Shown in pieces: positions 50,387 to 59,643 of a stretch of DNA of 64,000 bases (positions within the stretch are counted from its first letter, which is position 1; every line of letters starts with the position of its first letter). The notes beneath the pieces were generated by a model. That model saw only the letters and a list, made by a program, of their open reading frames with translations. It was not told the origin of the DNA and searched no databases. Position numbers and translations under genes: made by a program. This DNA comes from Streptomyces gelaticus (GTDB taxonomy: Bacteria > Actinomycetota > Actinomycetes > Streptomycetales > Streptomycetaceae): contig NZ_BMTF01000001.1 in the NCBI RefSeq assembly GCF_014649535.1, positions 541,138 through 605,137 of the forward strand, in the 5' to 3' direction.

Positions 50387-52058
50387 GCCGGAGGACGAGT
50401 GGAGCGGCCCTGACCCGGTGGGGGACGGCGGCCCCCGGGTCATCGTCATCGGCGCCGGCGTCGCGGGGATGTCCACCGGGTGCTACGCACAGATGAACGG
50501 GATGCGCTCCCGCATCTTCGAGAAGCACGTACTGCCCGGCGGCTGCTGCACGGCCTGGTCGCGCGAGGGCTACATCTTCGACTACTGCATCGAGTGGCTG
50601 ATCGGCACGGCCGCCGGCAACGAAGCCAACCAGGTGTGGCGCGAACTGGGGGCACTCGACGGCAAGACCATCACCAATTTCGAGATGTTCAACCGGGTCG
50701 TCGACGAGAACGGCCGCTCGGTGACCTTCTACAACGACCCCGGTCGGCTGGAACGCCATCTGCTCGAACTCTCGCCCGCCGACGCCCGGCTGATCCGCTC
50801 GTTCTGCCGGGACCTGCGCCGGTTCACCGACATCGAGCTGTACCCGTTCCTGACCGCCCCCGCCCTGCGGACCGTACGCGAGCGAGTGGCGTTGCTGCGC
50901 ACCGTCCTGCCCGCGTTCCGGCTGTTCTGGCGCACGGCCTCGACGCCGATGCACGAATTCGCCGACCGGTTCCAGGACCCGCTGCTCCGCCGGGCGTTCC
51001 GCAACATCTTCTTCCAGGACCCGGAAGGCTTCCCGCTCCTGCCGTACCTGTTCAACATGGCGGGTGCCCATCACAACAACGCCGGTTTCCCGCAAGGAGG
51101 TTCGCTGGGCCTGTCCCGGTCGATCGAGGAGCGCTACACATCGCTGGGCGGCCGGATCAACTACCGGGCACGCGTCGAGCGGATCCTTGTCGAGGACGGG
51201 CGGGCCATCGGGATCGAGCTGCGCAACGGCAGGCGGTACTACGCCGACCATGTCGTCTCGGCCTGCGACGGCCACACCACGATCCATGGGTTTCTGGAGG
51301 GCCGGTTCACCGGCCCGCGGATCGACAAACTGTACGGCGAACTGCTGCGCAGTCCAGGCACCCTGTTCCCCGCGGTGGTCTCCGCCTTCGTCGGGGTGCG
51401 GGGAGAACTGGGCCCCGGGCGGCCCCACAGCACCACCTATCTGCTCGCCCCGGAGGACGCCGCGCAACTGCCCGGCGCGCTCCAGAGCAGCGTGGTGGTG
51501 CAGCTGCGCTCCGACTACTCGGACGGATTCGCCCCGCCGGGACGATCGGTGATCCACTGCACCTACTTCAGCGACTTCGGGTACTGGAGGGATCTGAGGG
51601 CCGCCGACCGCAAGGAGTACCGCGAGAAGAAGCGCCAAGTCGCCGACTTCGTCAGGGGATTCCTGGAGCGCCGGCTGCCGGGGGTGGGCGAGCGCATCGA
51701 GCTGGTCGATGTGGCCTCCCCGGCGACCACCCGGCGCTACACCGGCAACCACGAGGGTTCCATCCTGGCCTGGAAGGCGTTCTCCGAGGCCGACGACATC
51801 GCGGCCAAGCTGGTCGGCAAGGACCGCATGCGCCTGCCCGGCCTGCGCGGATTCTCCATGGCCGGGCAGTGGGTCGGCATGGGCGGACTGATCCGCGCCG
51901 CGTCCACCGGGCGGTTCGTCGTCCAGTACCTCTGCGACGAACTGGGACGCGGGTTCACGGCGTCCGAGAGCAGGGGCACCGAGCCCTGGCACCCCGGGAA
52001 GCTGGGCCGTCTGCCCCAGCTCGACAAGTGGTCCATGCGTGGTGACACCCGCACATGA
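50376..52058 (+). CDS. ftdC: PTM cyclase, phytoene-desaturase-like FAD oxidoreductase
   Basis: A 560-aa flavoprotein. The dinucleotide motif VIVIGAGVAGMSTGCYAQMNG starts near residue 22, followed by LPGGCCTAW. The carotenoid-desaturase-type C-terminal signature is LRGFSMAGQWVGMGGLIRAA. In PTM pathways two such enzymes act one after the other on the polyene tetramate to close the carbocycles. Its ATG overlaps the synthase gene by 11 bp, and its end overlaps the next gene as ATGA, so the set is translationally coupled. It is a paralogue of the following gene. Confidence 0.88.
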   Translation: MSDEPEDEWSGPDPVGDGGPRVIVIGAGVAGMSTGCYAQMNGMRSRIFEKHVLPGGCCTAWSREGYIFDYCIEWLIGTAAGNEANQVWRELGALDGKTITNFEMFNRVVDENGRSVTFYNDPGRLERHLLELSPADARLIRSFCRDLRRFTDIELYPFLTAPALRTVRERVALLRTVLPAFRLFWRTASTPMHEFADRFQDPLLRRAFRNIFFQDPEGFPLLPYLFNMAGAHHNNAGFPQGGSLGLSRSIEERYTSLGGRINYRARVERILVEDGRAIGIELRNGRRYYADHVVSACDGHTTIHGFLEGRFTGPRIDKLYGELLRSPGTLFPAVVSAFVGVRGELGPGRPHSTTYLLAPEDAAQLPGALQSSVVVQLRSDYSDGFAPPGRSVIHCTYFSDFGYWRDLRAADRKEYREKKRQVADFVRGFLERRLPGVGERIELVDVASPATTRRYTGNHEGSILAWKAFSEADDIAAKLVGKDRMRLPGLRGFSMAGQWVGMGGLIRAASTGRFVVQYLCDELGRGFTASESRGTEPWHPGKLGRLPQLDKWSMRGDTRT

Positions 52059-53803
52059 ACACCGAGGAGAACAGGGAAATGCCGCGTACCGAACGAGAGT
52101 CGATGATCATCATCGGCGCAGGGCTGGGCGGTCTCTCGACCGGCTGCTACGCCCGGATGAACGGGTACCGGACCCATGTCCTGGAGATGCACGAACTGCC
52201 GGGAGGCTGCTGCACCGCCTGGGACCGCGGTGACTTCAGGCTGGATCCCTGCGTCAGCTGGCTCCTGGGCAGCGGCCCCGGCAACGAGATGCACCAGATC
52301 TGGCTGGAGCTCGGCGCGTTGCAGGGCAAGGAGGTCCGGCACTTCGATGTGTTCAATGTCGTACGCGGCAGATGTGGCCGGTCGGTCTACTTCTATTCCG
52401 ATCCGGACCGGCTCCAGGCCCACCTCATGGAGCTCTCACCCGCCGATTCCGGCCTGATCAGGGACTTCTGCAGACAACTGCGCACCTTCCGCAAATGCCT
52501 CGCCGTCTATCCGTTCCTCAGACCGGTCGGCCTGATGCCACCGATGGAACGCTGGCGCATGCTGGCCTCCTTCATCCCGTACTTCAACGTCGTGCGCAAA
52601 TCCATCGGCGTACTCATGACCGACTACTCGGCCAGGTTCAAGGACCCCCTGCTGCGCGAGGCGTTCAACTTCATCCTGTACGAGAAGCATCCGGCCTTCC
52701 CCGTACTGCCGTTCCACTTCCAGCTCGCCTCGCACGCCAACCTCTCCGCCGGCGTTCCCGAAGGAGGATCGCTCGGACTGGCCGAGTCGATCGAGCGGCG
52801 CTACCGCGGGCTCGGCGGCGAAGTCACCTACAACGCCAAGGTCGAGGAAGTACTGGTCGAGGACGACCGCGCGGTCGGGGTACGGCTCAGCGACGGGCGT
52901 GAACTGCGCGCCGACATCATCGTCTCGGCCTGCGACGGACGCACCACGATGATGGACCTGCTGAAGGGCCGCTACCTCAACGAGGCGTACCACCGTCTCT
53001 ACACCCGGACCATCGAGCAGCCCGGCATGGTGTTCCCCGGGTACTTCACGCTCTTCCTCGGCCTGCGCCGCGAATTCCCCGACGCCGACCCCTGCACCAC
53101 CTATCTGCTCGACGAGACGGAAGCGGCCGGACTCACCGGCATCCGGCACCCCAGCGTCAACGTCCAGTTCCGCAACAGGCACTATCCCGAGCTCTCCCCG
53201 CCCGGGACGAGCGTCGCGTACGTCACCTACTTCTGCGACATCGGGCCCTGGCGCGCCCTGGACGAAGGCCCGGAACAGGCGACCCGGAAGCGAGGCGGGC
53301 AGGAACTCCACACGCTTCCGGTACGCCACGGCCGCGGCTACTACGCGGCCAAGCGCCGGGCCCGCGAGACGCTCGTGGCGTTCCTGGAGAGGCAGCATCC
53401 CGGCATCGCGGACGCGATCGCCGTACGCGATGTGTCCAGCCCGCTCACCCAGGTCCGCTACACGGGCAACTACGACGGCACGGTGCTCGGCTGGCAGCCG
53501 TTCGTGGAGAGCGGGGAAACACTGGAGAAGCTCGTCAAGAAGCACGGACCGGGACTGCCGGGACTGCGGAATTTCTACCAGTCCGGTGTCTGGGCCACCA
53601 CGGGCGGTCTGATCCGTGCGGCGGCGGCCGGCCGGCACGTCATGCAGTTCATCTGCCGTGACGACGGCCGCGAGTTCACCGCGTCCGTCGACGAGAGCGG
53701 CCCGCCGCCGACCCACCGGGTCATCGAGGTGGGGCCGCGGCCGGCGCCACGGCCCGTCACCGAGGGCCGTCCGGTCCTCGTCGAGCGAGAGGGAACGGGA
53801 TGA
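52055..53803 (+). CDS. ftdD: PTM cyclase, second phytoene-desaturase-like FAD oxidoreductase
   Basis: A 582-aa paralogue of FtdC. FAD motif IIIGAGLGGLSTGCYARMNG, then LPGGCCTAW, and near the end LRNFYQSGVWATTGGLIRAAAAG. In characterised PTM clusters this partner builds the first carbocyclic ring(s). The ATG at 52055 overlaps the ftdC stop (ATGA). An in-frame ATG at 52079 has a better ribosome site (GAGGAG at 52064-52069) and could be the true start. It carries an extra loop near residues 405-430 (EGPEQATRKRGGQELHT) absent from FtdC. Confidence 0.88.
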   Translation: MNTEENREMPRTERESMIIIGAGLGGLSTGCYARMNGYRTHVLEMHELPGGCCTAWDRGDFRLDPCVSWLLGSGPGNEMHQIWLELGALQGKEVRHFDVFNVVRGRCGRSVYFYSDPDRLQAHLMELSPADSGLIRDFCRQLRTFRKCLAVYPFLRPVGLMPPMERWRMLASFIPYFNVVRKSIGVLMTDYSARFKDPLLREAFNFILYEKHPAFPVLPFHFQLASHANLSAGVPEGGSLGLAESIERRYRGLGGEVTYNAKVEEVLVEDDRAVGVRLSDGRELRADIIVSACDGRTTMMDLLKGRYLNEAYHRLYTRTIEQPGMVFPGYFTLFLGLRREFPDADPCTTYLLDETEAAGLTGIRHPSVNVQFRNRHYPELSPPGTSVAYVTYFCDIGPWRALDEGPEQATRKRGGQELHTLPVRHGRGYYAAKRRARETLVAFLERQHPGIADAIAVRDVSSPLTQVRYTGNYDGTVLGWQPFVESGETLEKLVKKHGPGLPGLRNFYQSGVWATTGGLIRAAAAGRHVMQFICRDDGREFTASVDESGPPPTHRVIEVGPRPAPRPVTEGRPVLVEREGTG

Positions 53804-54855
53804 GGGCCAGGAAATGGGTGGTGCGCGAGCACATCGAGGGCGTACCCGATGTCGGAAGGGTCTACGGACAGGTCGAGGAGGAGATCGACACCGAACTGGC
53901 CCCGGACGAGATGCTCCTGAGGACGCGCTACGTATCGGTCGACCCCTACCTCCAGGGCATCGCGCTGGACACCCCGCTCGGGGCGCACATGGGCGCCGAC
54001 TCCATCATGGAAGTGCTGGAAGCGGGGCCCGAAGCGGCCCACCGCCCCGGTGATCTGGTGCAGGGCTTCGGCGGCTGGCGCACCCACCTCGTGAGCAACG
54101 GCGCGCCCACCCCCTGGCAGACCGGGACGTTCCCGATGGTCTTCCCGGCCTACCGCCGCCTGGACCCCCGCTGGTACGACGAGGCGCTGCCGCTCCCCAC
54201 CGCGCTCAGCGTCATGGGCGGCCCCGGCATGACCGCCTGGGGCACCCTGACCAAGTTCATGTCGATCAGCCCGGGGGACACCGTCGTGGTCAGCGGCGCC
54301 TCCGGCTCCGTCGGCTCCCTGGTGGGCCAGCTGGCCAAGCTTGCGGGCGCCCGGGTGGTGGGCACCACGTCCACGGCGGAGAAGGCGGAGTACCTCGAGC
54401 AGCTGGGATTCGACGCGGTCGTCGTCTACCGCCACGGAGACAACAGCGAGGCCGTACGGGACGCCCTTGTGTGGGCCGCACCGGACGGCGTCGACAAGTA
54501 CTTCGACAATCTGGGCGGCACCGTCACCGACGCCGTGTTCTCCATGCTCAATGTGGGCAGTCAGGTGGCCGTCTGCTGGCAGTGGGCCACCCAGGTCGGC
54601 CGTGACGTCAACGGGCCGCGGCTGCTGCCGTACATCATGTTCCCGCGCGCTCATGTGCGGGGCATCTTCTCGCTGGAATGGTTCACCGAAGAGAACTGGC
54701 GCGCGCTCCACGACGAGCTCGGCGGCCTCATCCGGCGGGGCGAGGTGCGCTGCGGACACACTCTCCACCACGGATTCGACAACATTCCCGACGCCTATCG
54801 GAGCCTCTACCACGAAACCGGGGCCAGCCGGGGCAAGGTGCTGGTCGAACTCTGA
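53800..54855 (+). CDS. ftdE: PTM NADPH-dependent reductase/cyclase, MDR superfamily
   Basis: A 351-aa medium-chain reductase of the zinc-free (leukotriene B4 dehydrogenase/curcumin reductase-like) group. The substrate-side motif is RYVSVDPYLQG, and the nucleotide loop is VVVSGASGSVGSLVGQLAK; no structural-zinc Cys cluster is present. In PTM pathways the corresponding ADH-like enzyme forms the six-membered inner ring by reductive cyclisation, giving 5/5/6 or 5/6/5 systems. Its ATG overlaps the ftdD stop (ATGA). Confidence 0.87.
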   Translation: MRARKWVVREHIEGVPDVGRVYGQVEEEIDTELAPDEMLLRTRYVSVDPYLQGIALDTPLGAHMGADSIMEVLEAGPEAAHRPGDLVQGFGGWRTHLVSNGAPTPWQTGTFPMVFPAYRRLDPRWYDEALPLPTALSVMGGPGMTAWGTLTKFMSISPGDTVVVSGASGSVGSLVGQLAKLAGARVVGTTSTAEKAEYLEQLGFDAVVVYRHGDNSEAVRDALVWAAPDGVDKYFDNLGGTVTDAVFSMLNVGSQVAVCWQWATQVGRDVNGPRLLPYIMFPRAHVRGIFSLEWFTEENWRALHDELGGLIRRGEVRCGHTLHHGFDNIPDAYRSLYHETGASRGKVLVEL

Positions 54856-54930
54856 CCCCGGACCCACCGCACCGCTTCCCGTCCCTACCCGTCCAGCAGT
54901 CCGCCGTACCCGTGCAAGCCAGGAGGTCCT

Positions 54931-56133
54931 GTGTCCTGCCCCGTCGACGCCCACGTCCGCCCCGGGCCGCCGATGCCCCCGCTGCACCGTCTGCCGTTCG
55001 ACCCACCGGGACCGCCCAGGCCCGTCGATTCACCGGACGGGACACGGGCCTGGCTGGTGAGCCGCTACGCCGACGTCCGCAAGGTCCTGACCGACAGCCG
55101 GTTCGGTCGCGCAGGGCTTCACTCGCCGGACACTCCGTCCCTGTCCGGCGAGTCCGGTCTGGTGAGCAGCCTCGACCTGATCTTCAATCAGGACGGCGAG
55201 GACCATCTGCGCCTGCGCCGCACCATGCGGCGTGCCTTCACGCCGCGGGCCGTCGCCCGCTGGCGGCCCTGGATCGAGGCGATCGTCGAGCAGTGCCTGG
55301 ACGAACTCGCGGGCAGCGAACGCCCGGTGGACCTGGTGGCGGGCTTCACGCTGCCGCTCCCGGTCGCGGTGATCAGCAGACTGATGGGGCTCGACACCGA
55401 AGCCCGGGAGCGACTGCGCCACTGGAGCCAGTACGCCTTCTCCGACGGCTCCCACTCCGAGGAGGAAATGGCGTCCGCGCTGTCGGAGTTCGCCGTCTTC
55501 GGAGCAGAGCTGCTGGCCGAACGGCGCAGCACGCCGGGTGACGATCTGACCAGCATGCTGGTCGGGGCGGCCGACGAGGAGGGAGGCATTCCCGAGGGTC
55601 AACTCGTTGACCTGGTATGCGGGTTGATCGTCGGTGGTCATGACAGCACCATGACGATGCTGGGGAATTCGCTGCTCTATCTGCTCGGCGAGCGGCCCGA
55701 GGTCTGGCCCCGTCTCGGGGCGGACGAACAGGCCGCCGGGGCTCTGACGGAGCGACTGCTGCATCTGATTCCGCTCGGTGACGACCGGGGGACCGCACGT
55801 CACGCCGTTGTCGACACGGAAGTCGGCGGCGTGACGATCCCGGCGGGTTCGGTCGTGCTTGCCGACTGCGGCGCGGCCAATCGCGATCCCGCGGTGTTTC
55901 CGCCCCGGCCGCTGGACGACCTCTTCGCCCCCTTGGCGGCGCCCACGCTGGCGCTGGGTGCGGGCGCGCACTACTGCCTGGGTGCCTGGCTGGCCCGGCT
56001 GGAGCTCCAGCTCGCCCTGCACCGGATCGCCGCCCGCTTTCCCGGTCTGCGTATGGCCGAGCCCGCCGAAGCGGTCGAGTGGCACCTGGGCACCACTTCC
56101 CGCAGTCCGCGACGGATCGCCGTCACCTGGTAG
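54931..56133 (+). CDS. ftdF: PTM cytochrome P450 with unusual helix-K motif
   Basis: A 400-aa bacterial P450, full length. The heme loop is LGAGAHYCLGAWLAR, with the Cys ligand and conserved Gly/His, but Leu in place of the first Phe. Helix I has GLIVGGHDSTMT (acid Asp present). Where the ExxR motif of helix K should lie, in front of IPLGDDRGTARHAV, the sequence is RLLH; where the PERF Arg is expected, it reads PPRPLDDLF. The E-R-R triad is thus not recognisable. In PTM pathways P450s add late oxidations. The GTG start has AGGAGG 4 bases upstream. The reading frame is intact, so it may be a divergent active enzyme. Confidence 0.85.
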   Translation: MSCPVDAHVRPGPPMPPLHRLPFDPPGPPRPVDSPDGTRAWLVSRYADVRKVLTDSRFGRAGLHSPDTPSLSGESGLVSSLDLIFNQDGEDHLRLRRTMRRAFTPRAVARWRPWIEAIVEQCLDELAGSERPVDLVAGFTLPLPVAVISRLMGLDTEARERLRHWSQYAFSDGSHSEEEMASALSEFAVFGAELLAERRSTPGDDLTSMLVGAADEEGGIPEGQLVDLVCGLIVGGHDSTMTMLGNSLLYLLGERPEVWPRLGADEQAAGALTERLLHLIPLGDDRGTARHAVVDTEVGGVTIPAGSVVLADCGAANRDPAVFPPRPLDDLFAPLAAPTLALGAGAHYCLGAWLARLELQLALHRIAARFPGLRMAEPAEAVEWHLGTTSRSPRRIAVTW

Positions 56134-56157
56134 GAGCACCCGTGCGCGGGGTGGGCG

Positions 56158-57012
56158 TCACTGGGCGGGCTTCGGCCAGTCCTGCGCGTCCGCCCACGCG
56201 GCGTACGAGGTCCAGGGGACGGCGGGGAACTGCATCCGCAGCGCCGCCATGTCCACCTGGTAGCCGCCGTTCACAAAGAAGCTGTACATGGCAAACATAT
56301 CGGGGTTCACGGTACGCAGGTCCTCCAGCGAAGACTGCCGGAACGCGACCGGGCCACCTGCGGCCCGACCGATCTCCGCTGCCATCCGGACCGGCGTGGG
56401 ATCGTCGCCGGCCAGCTCGATCCGCTGCCCGATCCAGCGCTCCGGATCGGCGACGACCGCGGTCACGACACGGCCCAGATCCTGCCGCGCCACCTGCTGG
56501 ATCGGGGTGTCGCCGGGGACCGGCATGGTGAGGCGGCCGACGGCCACCTCGTCCATGGCGCCCAGGGCATTGTCGTAGAAGTAGGTGGGCGCCACCACCG
56601 TCGCCGGCAGCCCCGAGGCGGCCAGCAGTTCCTCGGTCCTGGCCTTGGTCTCGAAGTGCGGGACACCGGTGTCACGGTCCGCACTGGCGACGGAGGCCAT
56701 CACCAGATGTGGCAGAGCGGCGTCCGCGGCGGCCCGTACGATCGCCTCGCCCTGGGCGACCTCGGCGTCCAGGCCGTCCTGGAACGGGGTGGTGACGGCG
56801 AACGCGGCAGCGGTGCCCCGGAACGCCTCGGCGAGCGAGGCCGCGTCGAACAGATCTCCCGGCACGACCTCCGCCCCGGCCACCGCCAGCGCCCTGGCCC
56901 GTCCGCTGCCGGGGTCGCGCACCACGGCGCGCACGGCAGCTCCCGCCTCCAGCAGGGCGGCAGCCACCGCGCCACCCTGGCCACCGGTCGCGCCGAGTAC
57001 CGCGACGGACAT
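56158..57012 (-). CDS. NmrA-like NAD(P)-binding reductase
   Basis: A 284-aa atypical short-chain dehydrogenase. The N-terminal nucleotide loop is VAVLGATGGQGGAVAAALLE; the following strand ends AVVRDPGSGRARAL, with Arg near the NADP phosphate position. No SDR Tyr-x3-Lys is evident, as in NmrA/HSCARG-type proteins that sense or use NADPH. Start 57012 is preferred over 57072 because AGGAG lies 6 bases upstream. It converges on the P450 gene with 24 bp between stops and is probably outside the PTM cluster. Confidence 0.85.
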   Translation of the reverse strand: MSVAVLGATGGQGGAVAAALLEAGAAVRAVVRDPGSGRARALAVAGAEVVPGDLFDAASLAEAFRGTAAAFAVTTPFQDGLDAEVAQGEAIVRAAADAALPHLVMASVASADRDTGVPHFETKARTEELLAASGLPATVVAPTYFYDNALGAMDEVAVGRLTMPVPGDTPIQQVARQDLGRVVTAVVADPERWIGQRIELAGDDPTPVRMAAEIGRAAGGPVAFRQSSLEDLRTVNPDMFAMYSFFVNGGYQVDMAALRMQFPAVPWTSYAAWADAQDWPKPAQ

Positions 57013-57081
57013 GAGGTCTCCTTGAGCGAGCGACATGTGTCCATGCTTACCAGATCCGGCCGGAGCTGCCACCGGGAGGGG

Positions 57082-57690
57082 TCAGCTGCCGGAGCCGGCC
57101 GCGTTGCGCCAGACGGTGAGGTCCAGAGTCATGTACGTACTGGGCGAGTCCTCGCCGGAGAGCCCCTGGACCGTCACGAGGCCCATGTGCCCGGTTTCCG
57201 TCGTGACACAGATCTGCCGGCCCTTCGAGATCGTGTTCAGGTAGATGGTTTCGGTGAACCGGGTCTCGGCACGGCAGGTCGCGAGCGAGCCCTCCTGCCC
57301 CGGATCGAGCAGTACCAGGCTTCCGCCCGTGGTCTCCGCGTCGAGGTATCCGCCGGTGTCCTAGGAGAGTTCGTACCCACCGTCCTCGCCCTGCTGGGGC
57401 CGGACATTGTCGTCCCCGAGCGTCAGGTGGTAGCCGGCCGTCAGGTTGATGCCCTTGTACTCGGCGGGCTTCGGATCGGGCTCGTTGCTCGGCTTGGAGT
57501 CGGTCTCCTTCTTGCCGTCCTTGGTCGCGTCGCTCGTCCGGCCACCCTGCGAGGAGTTGCCTGCGTGCGTCTGCTCGCCCTTCTCCTTGTCGAGCAGGAA
57601 GTACAGGGTGCCGCCACCCACCACACCGAAGACAACCGCGGCGGCGATCGCGATGACCGCACGCCGCTTGCCCCTTCCGTTCCGGCCAAG
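57082..57690 (-). pseudogene. Broken membrane-protein gene: lost 5' end plus internal stop
   Basis: In one minus-strand frame the sequence reads RGKRRAVIAIAAAVVFGVVG (basic stop-transfer and TM helix), then LYFLLDKEKGEQ, a Lys/Ser/Asp-rich linker, NLTAGYHLTLGDDN and GGYELS. A TAG at 57361-57363 follows, and the same frame continues as a good C-terminal domain (TGGYLDAETTGG, CRAETRFTETIYLN, YMTLDLTVWRNAAGSGS) to a natural stop. No start codon precedes the TM segment: the frame runs back directly into the stop of the MFS gene. The original probably had a cytoplasmic Pro-rich N-terminus. Confidence 0.65.
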
Positions 57691-57693
57691 TGC

Positions 57694-58950
57694 TCAGAAC
57701 CGGGAGGACGCTGCCGGTGGTGAGCCCGGTTGCAGCTGCGGATCCGGCGGCAGCCTGCGAGCCGCGTACGTGCCCGCGCACGCCGTCAGCACCACTACAC
57801 AGCCTGCGAAAATCAGCCCGGCCTGGCGCAGCCCGAGCCAGGTGGCCATGGCGCCGACCCCGACCACCGGCAGGGAGATCCCGCCGTAGGCGACGACGAA
57901 GAACGCCGAAATGGTGCCGCCGCGATGCTGTGTCGGGGCGGCACCGCTGATCAGGGTGAGCGCGGCACGGAATGCCAGGCCCTGGCCGGTGCCGCCGCAC
58001 AGTGCGCCCAGGACGAGCAGGAGTAGGGACTCGGCGAGCAGGGATGACGCCACCAGCAGCAGGCCGACGACGAGGACACCGCAGCCGACCGGGAGCGCGA
58101 GGCGTGCGCCGACCCGTTGGGTCAGGGACTGCCCGGCGGTCGAGGCGAGGAAGACGGAGAAGACCACGGCGCCCGAGACGGCGGGATTGTGCACACCCAG
58201 TGTCCGCGAGGCGAAGCTCGGTGCGACCGCGGTGAAGAGGCCGAGCAGTGCGAATCCGGCGAAGGCCGCCAGCGAGGCGGGCAGGAAGACCCCTTTCACC
58301 TCGGATGGAACGGACAGTCCCTGCGGCTTCAGGGGTGGCCGGCGCTTCGGCGCGGCAACGGTCTCCGGCAGAAGCCAGGTGATCCCGCAGGCAAGCGTCA
58401 CCAGTCCCAGGTGGACCCAGAACGGAAGCGTCAGCGGCCAGGGCGTGTACTGCGCGAGGATCCCGGAGAGCAGTGGTCCGCAGCCCAGACCGCCCATGTT
58501 CGCCGCGGTGGCGGCGAATCCCGCACGCGCCCTGTGCTCGGGCCCCGCCAGTTCGATGACGGCTGCCGTCGCCGCGCCGCTCAGCAGCCCGGCCGCGCAG
58601 CCGGACAGCAGTCGCCCGGCGAAGAGCAGCGGCAGACCACTTTCCAGCAGGAAACACCCCGCGCTCGCCGCCGAAAACGCCAGGGCGCACAGGAGCACAG
58701 GTCTGCGGCCGGATTCGTCGGAATAGTTTCCCACCACCAGCAGCACCGTGATGACCGCGACGGCGTAGACGGCGAACACGACGGTCACCATCAGTTCGGT
58801 GAACCCGATCTGTTCCTGGTAAAGACCGTACAACGGGGTGGGCAGGGTGGTGCCGGCCATTCCGATGGCGAACACCAGCGCCGCGGCCACGTACCCCGGC
58901 CGCCACCTGTCATCGGCTTTGCGTGTGCATTCGTGAACGTTCACGCGCAT
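57694..58950 (-). CDS. MFS transporter
   Basis: A 418-aa major facilitator with twelve helices. The TM2-TM3 loop motif appears as GNYSDESGRRPVLL, and the mid-loop contains KRRPPLKPQG. Drug-export-type features are plausible but no substrate is evident. GCGAGG precedes a cluster of possible starts (GTG 58953, ATG 58950, GTG 58944). Its stop codon is shared with the frame of the broken gene downstream, suggesting a deletion joined the two. Its Pro/Ser-rich last residues (GSPPAASSRF) could therefore be original or altered. Confidence 0.78.
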   Translation of the reverse strand: MRVNVHECTRKADDRWRPGYVAAALVFAIGMAGTTLPTPLYGLYQEQIGFTELMVTVVFAVYAVAVITVLLVVGNYSDESGRRPVLLCALAFSAASAGCFLLESGLPLLFAGRLLSGCAAGLLSGAATAAVIELAGPEHRARAGFAATAANMGGLGCGPLLSGILAQYTPWPLTLPFWVHLGLVTLACGITWLLPETVAAPKRRPPLKPQGLSVPSEVKGVFLPASLAAFAGFALLGLFTAVAPSFASRTLGVHNPAVSGAVVFSVFLASTAGQSLTQRVGARLALPVGCGVLVVGLLLVASSLLAESLLLLVLGALCGGTGQGLAFRAALTLISGAAPTQHRGGTISAFFVVAYGGISLPVVGVGAMATWLGLRQAGLIFAGCVVVLTACAGTYAARRLPPDPQLQPGSPPAASSRF

Positions 58951-58993
58951 CACCTCGCGACCGGCGCTCCGCCGCGGCCGAGTCCGGGGCGGC

Positions 58994-59455
58994 TCAGTCC
59001 CAGAGCTCGTGTGTCACGACCCGCTCCGTGTACGCCGGCCTGCCGTCGGTGTAGACGAGGTGGAGTCGGGTGAACCGCTGCTGCTCGGGGTGGGACTGCC
59101 AGGTCTCCGGGTGGTCCAGTTTGACGATGACGGGGTAGGAGTGGAACGTGCCGGCCGCGCAGTAGGGCTGACAGTCGTTCACCGCGTCGAGTGCGGTGCC
59201 CGTGGCGGAGTTCGCTCCCCAGTGGGACCAGTGGATGTCGATGAGGCGATTGTTGCCGTCCCCGCAGGCGAGCAGGAAGTCGCCGGGGCGTACCTGCGGG
59301 TTCGAGAAGCAGTCGACGGCCACCGTGCGAGCCGGTGGGCGGGACTCCGTGGCTGCGGGGGATGATACGGAGGCGGATGCCGGACCGGGAATCGCCGCTG
59401 CGAACGCGGCGGCGGCGCACAGCATGACCGCTGTCCTGAGGTTGTTCGGATGCAT
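58994..59455 (-). CDS. Small secreted protein, unknown function
   Basis: A 153-aa exported protein with a signal peptide (about residues 1-29, MLCAAAAFAAAIPGPASA). The mature domain has four Cys residues (VDCFSNPQ, LLACGDG, NDCQPYC), suggesting two disulfides, and segments such as ALDAVNDCQPYCAAGTF, VIVKLDHPET and FTRLHLVYTDG. This matches a small secreted family common in streptomycetes whose function I do not know. The ribosome site AGGAG is close to ATG 59455. The upstream 190 bp are AT-rich (around GATAACAGTGTAAAAATGG) and should hold its promoter. Confidence 0.78.
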   Translation of the reverse strand: MHPNNLRTAVMLCAAAAFAAAIPGPASASVSSPAATESRPPARTVAVDCFSNPQVRPGDFLLACGDGNNRLIDIHWSHWGANSATGTALDAVNDCQPYCAAGTFHSYPVIVKLDHPETWQSHPEQQRFTRLHLVYTDGRPAYTERVVTHELWD

Positions 59456-59643
59456 ATCGGCTCCTCGGCTGCCTCATGTCGGGCCCACGCCGCCGGGGGC
59501 GGTCGCCGGGCGTGGTGCCCTTCTTCCAGCCGTCGTTCCTGAATCGACAATATGGCCACACCCACTGATACACCACCCGTAAGAGTGATAACAGTGTAAA
59601 AATGGTGCGAAAGGTGTTCGGGCTGTCGCCCGGATGACGTCCG

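Noticed and set aside
48059..50476. Second 805-codon antisense frame over the NRPS part
   Set aside because: Same artefact, opposite the A-PCP-TE domains; the sense frame has all catalytic motifs.
56158..57012. NmrA-like gene as a seventh PTM cluster gene
   Set aside because: It is on the opposite strand, and characterised PTM pathways need no such enzyme; nothing in the sequence ties it to the pathway.
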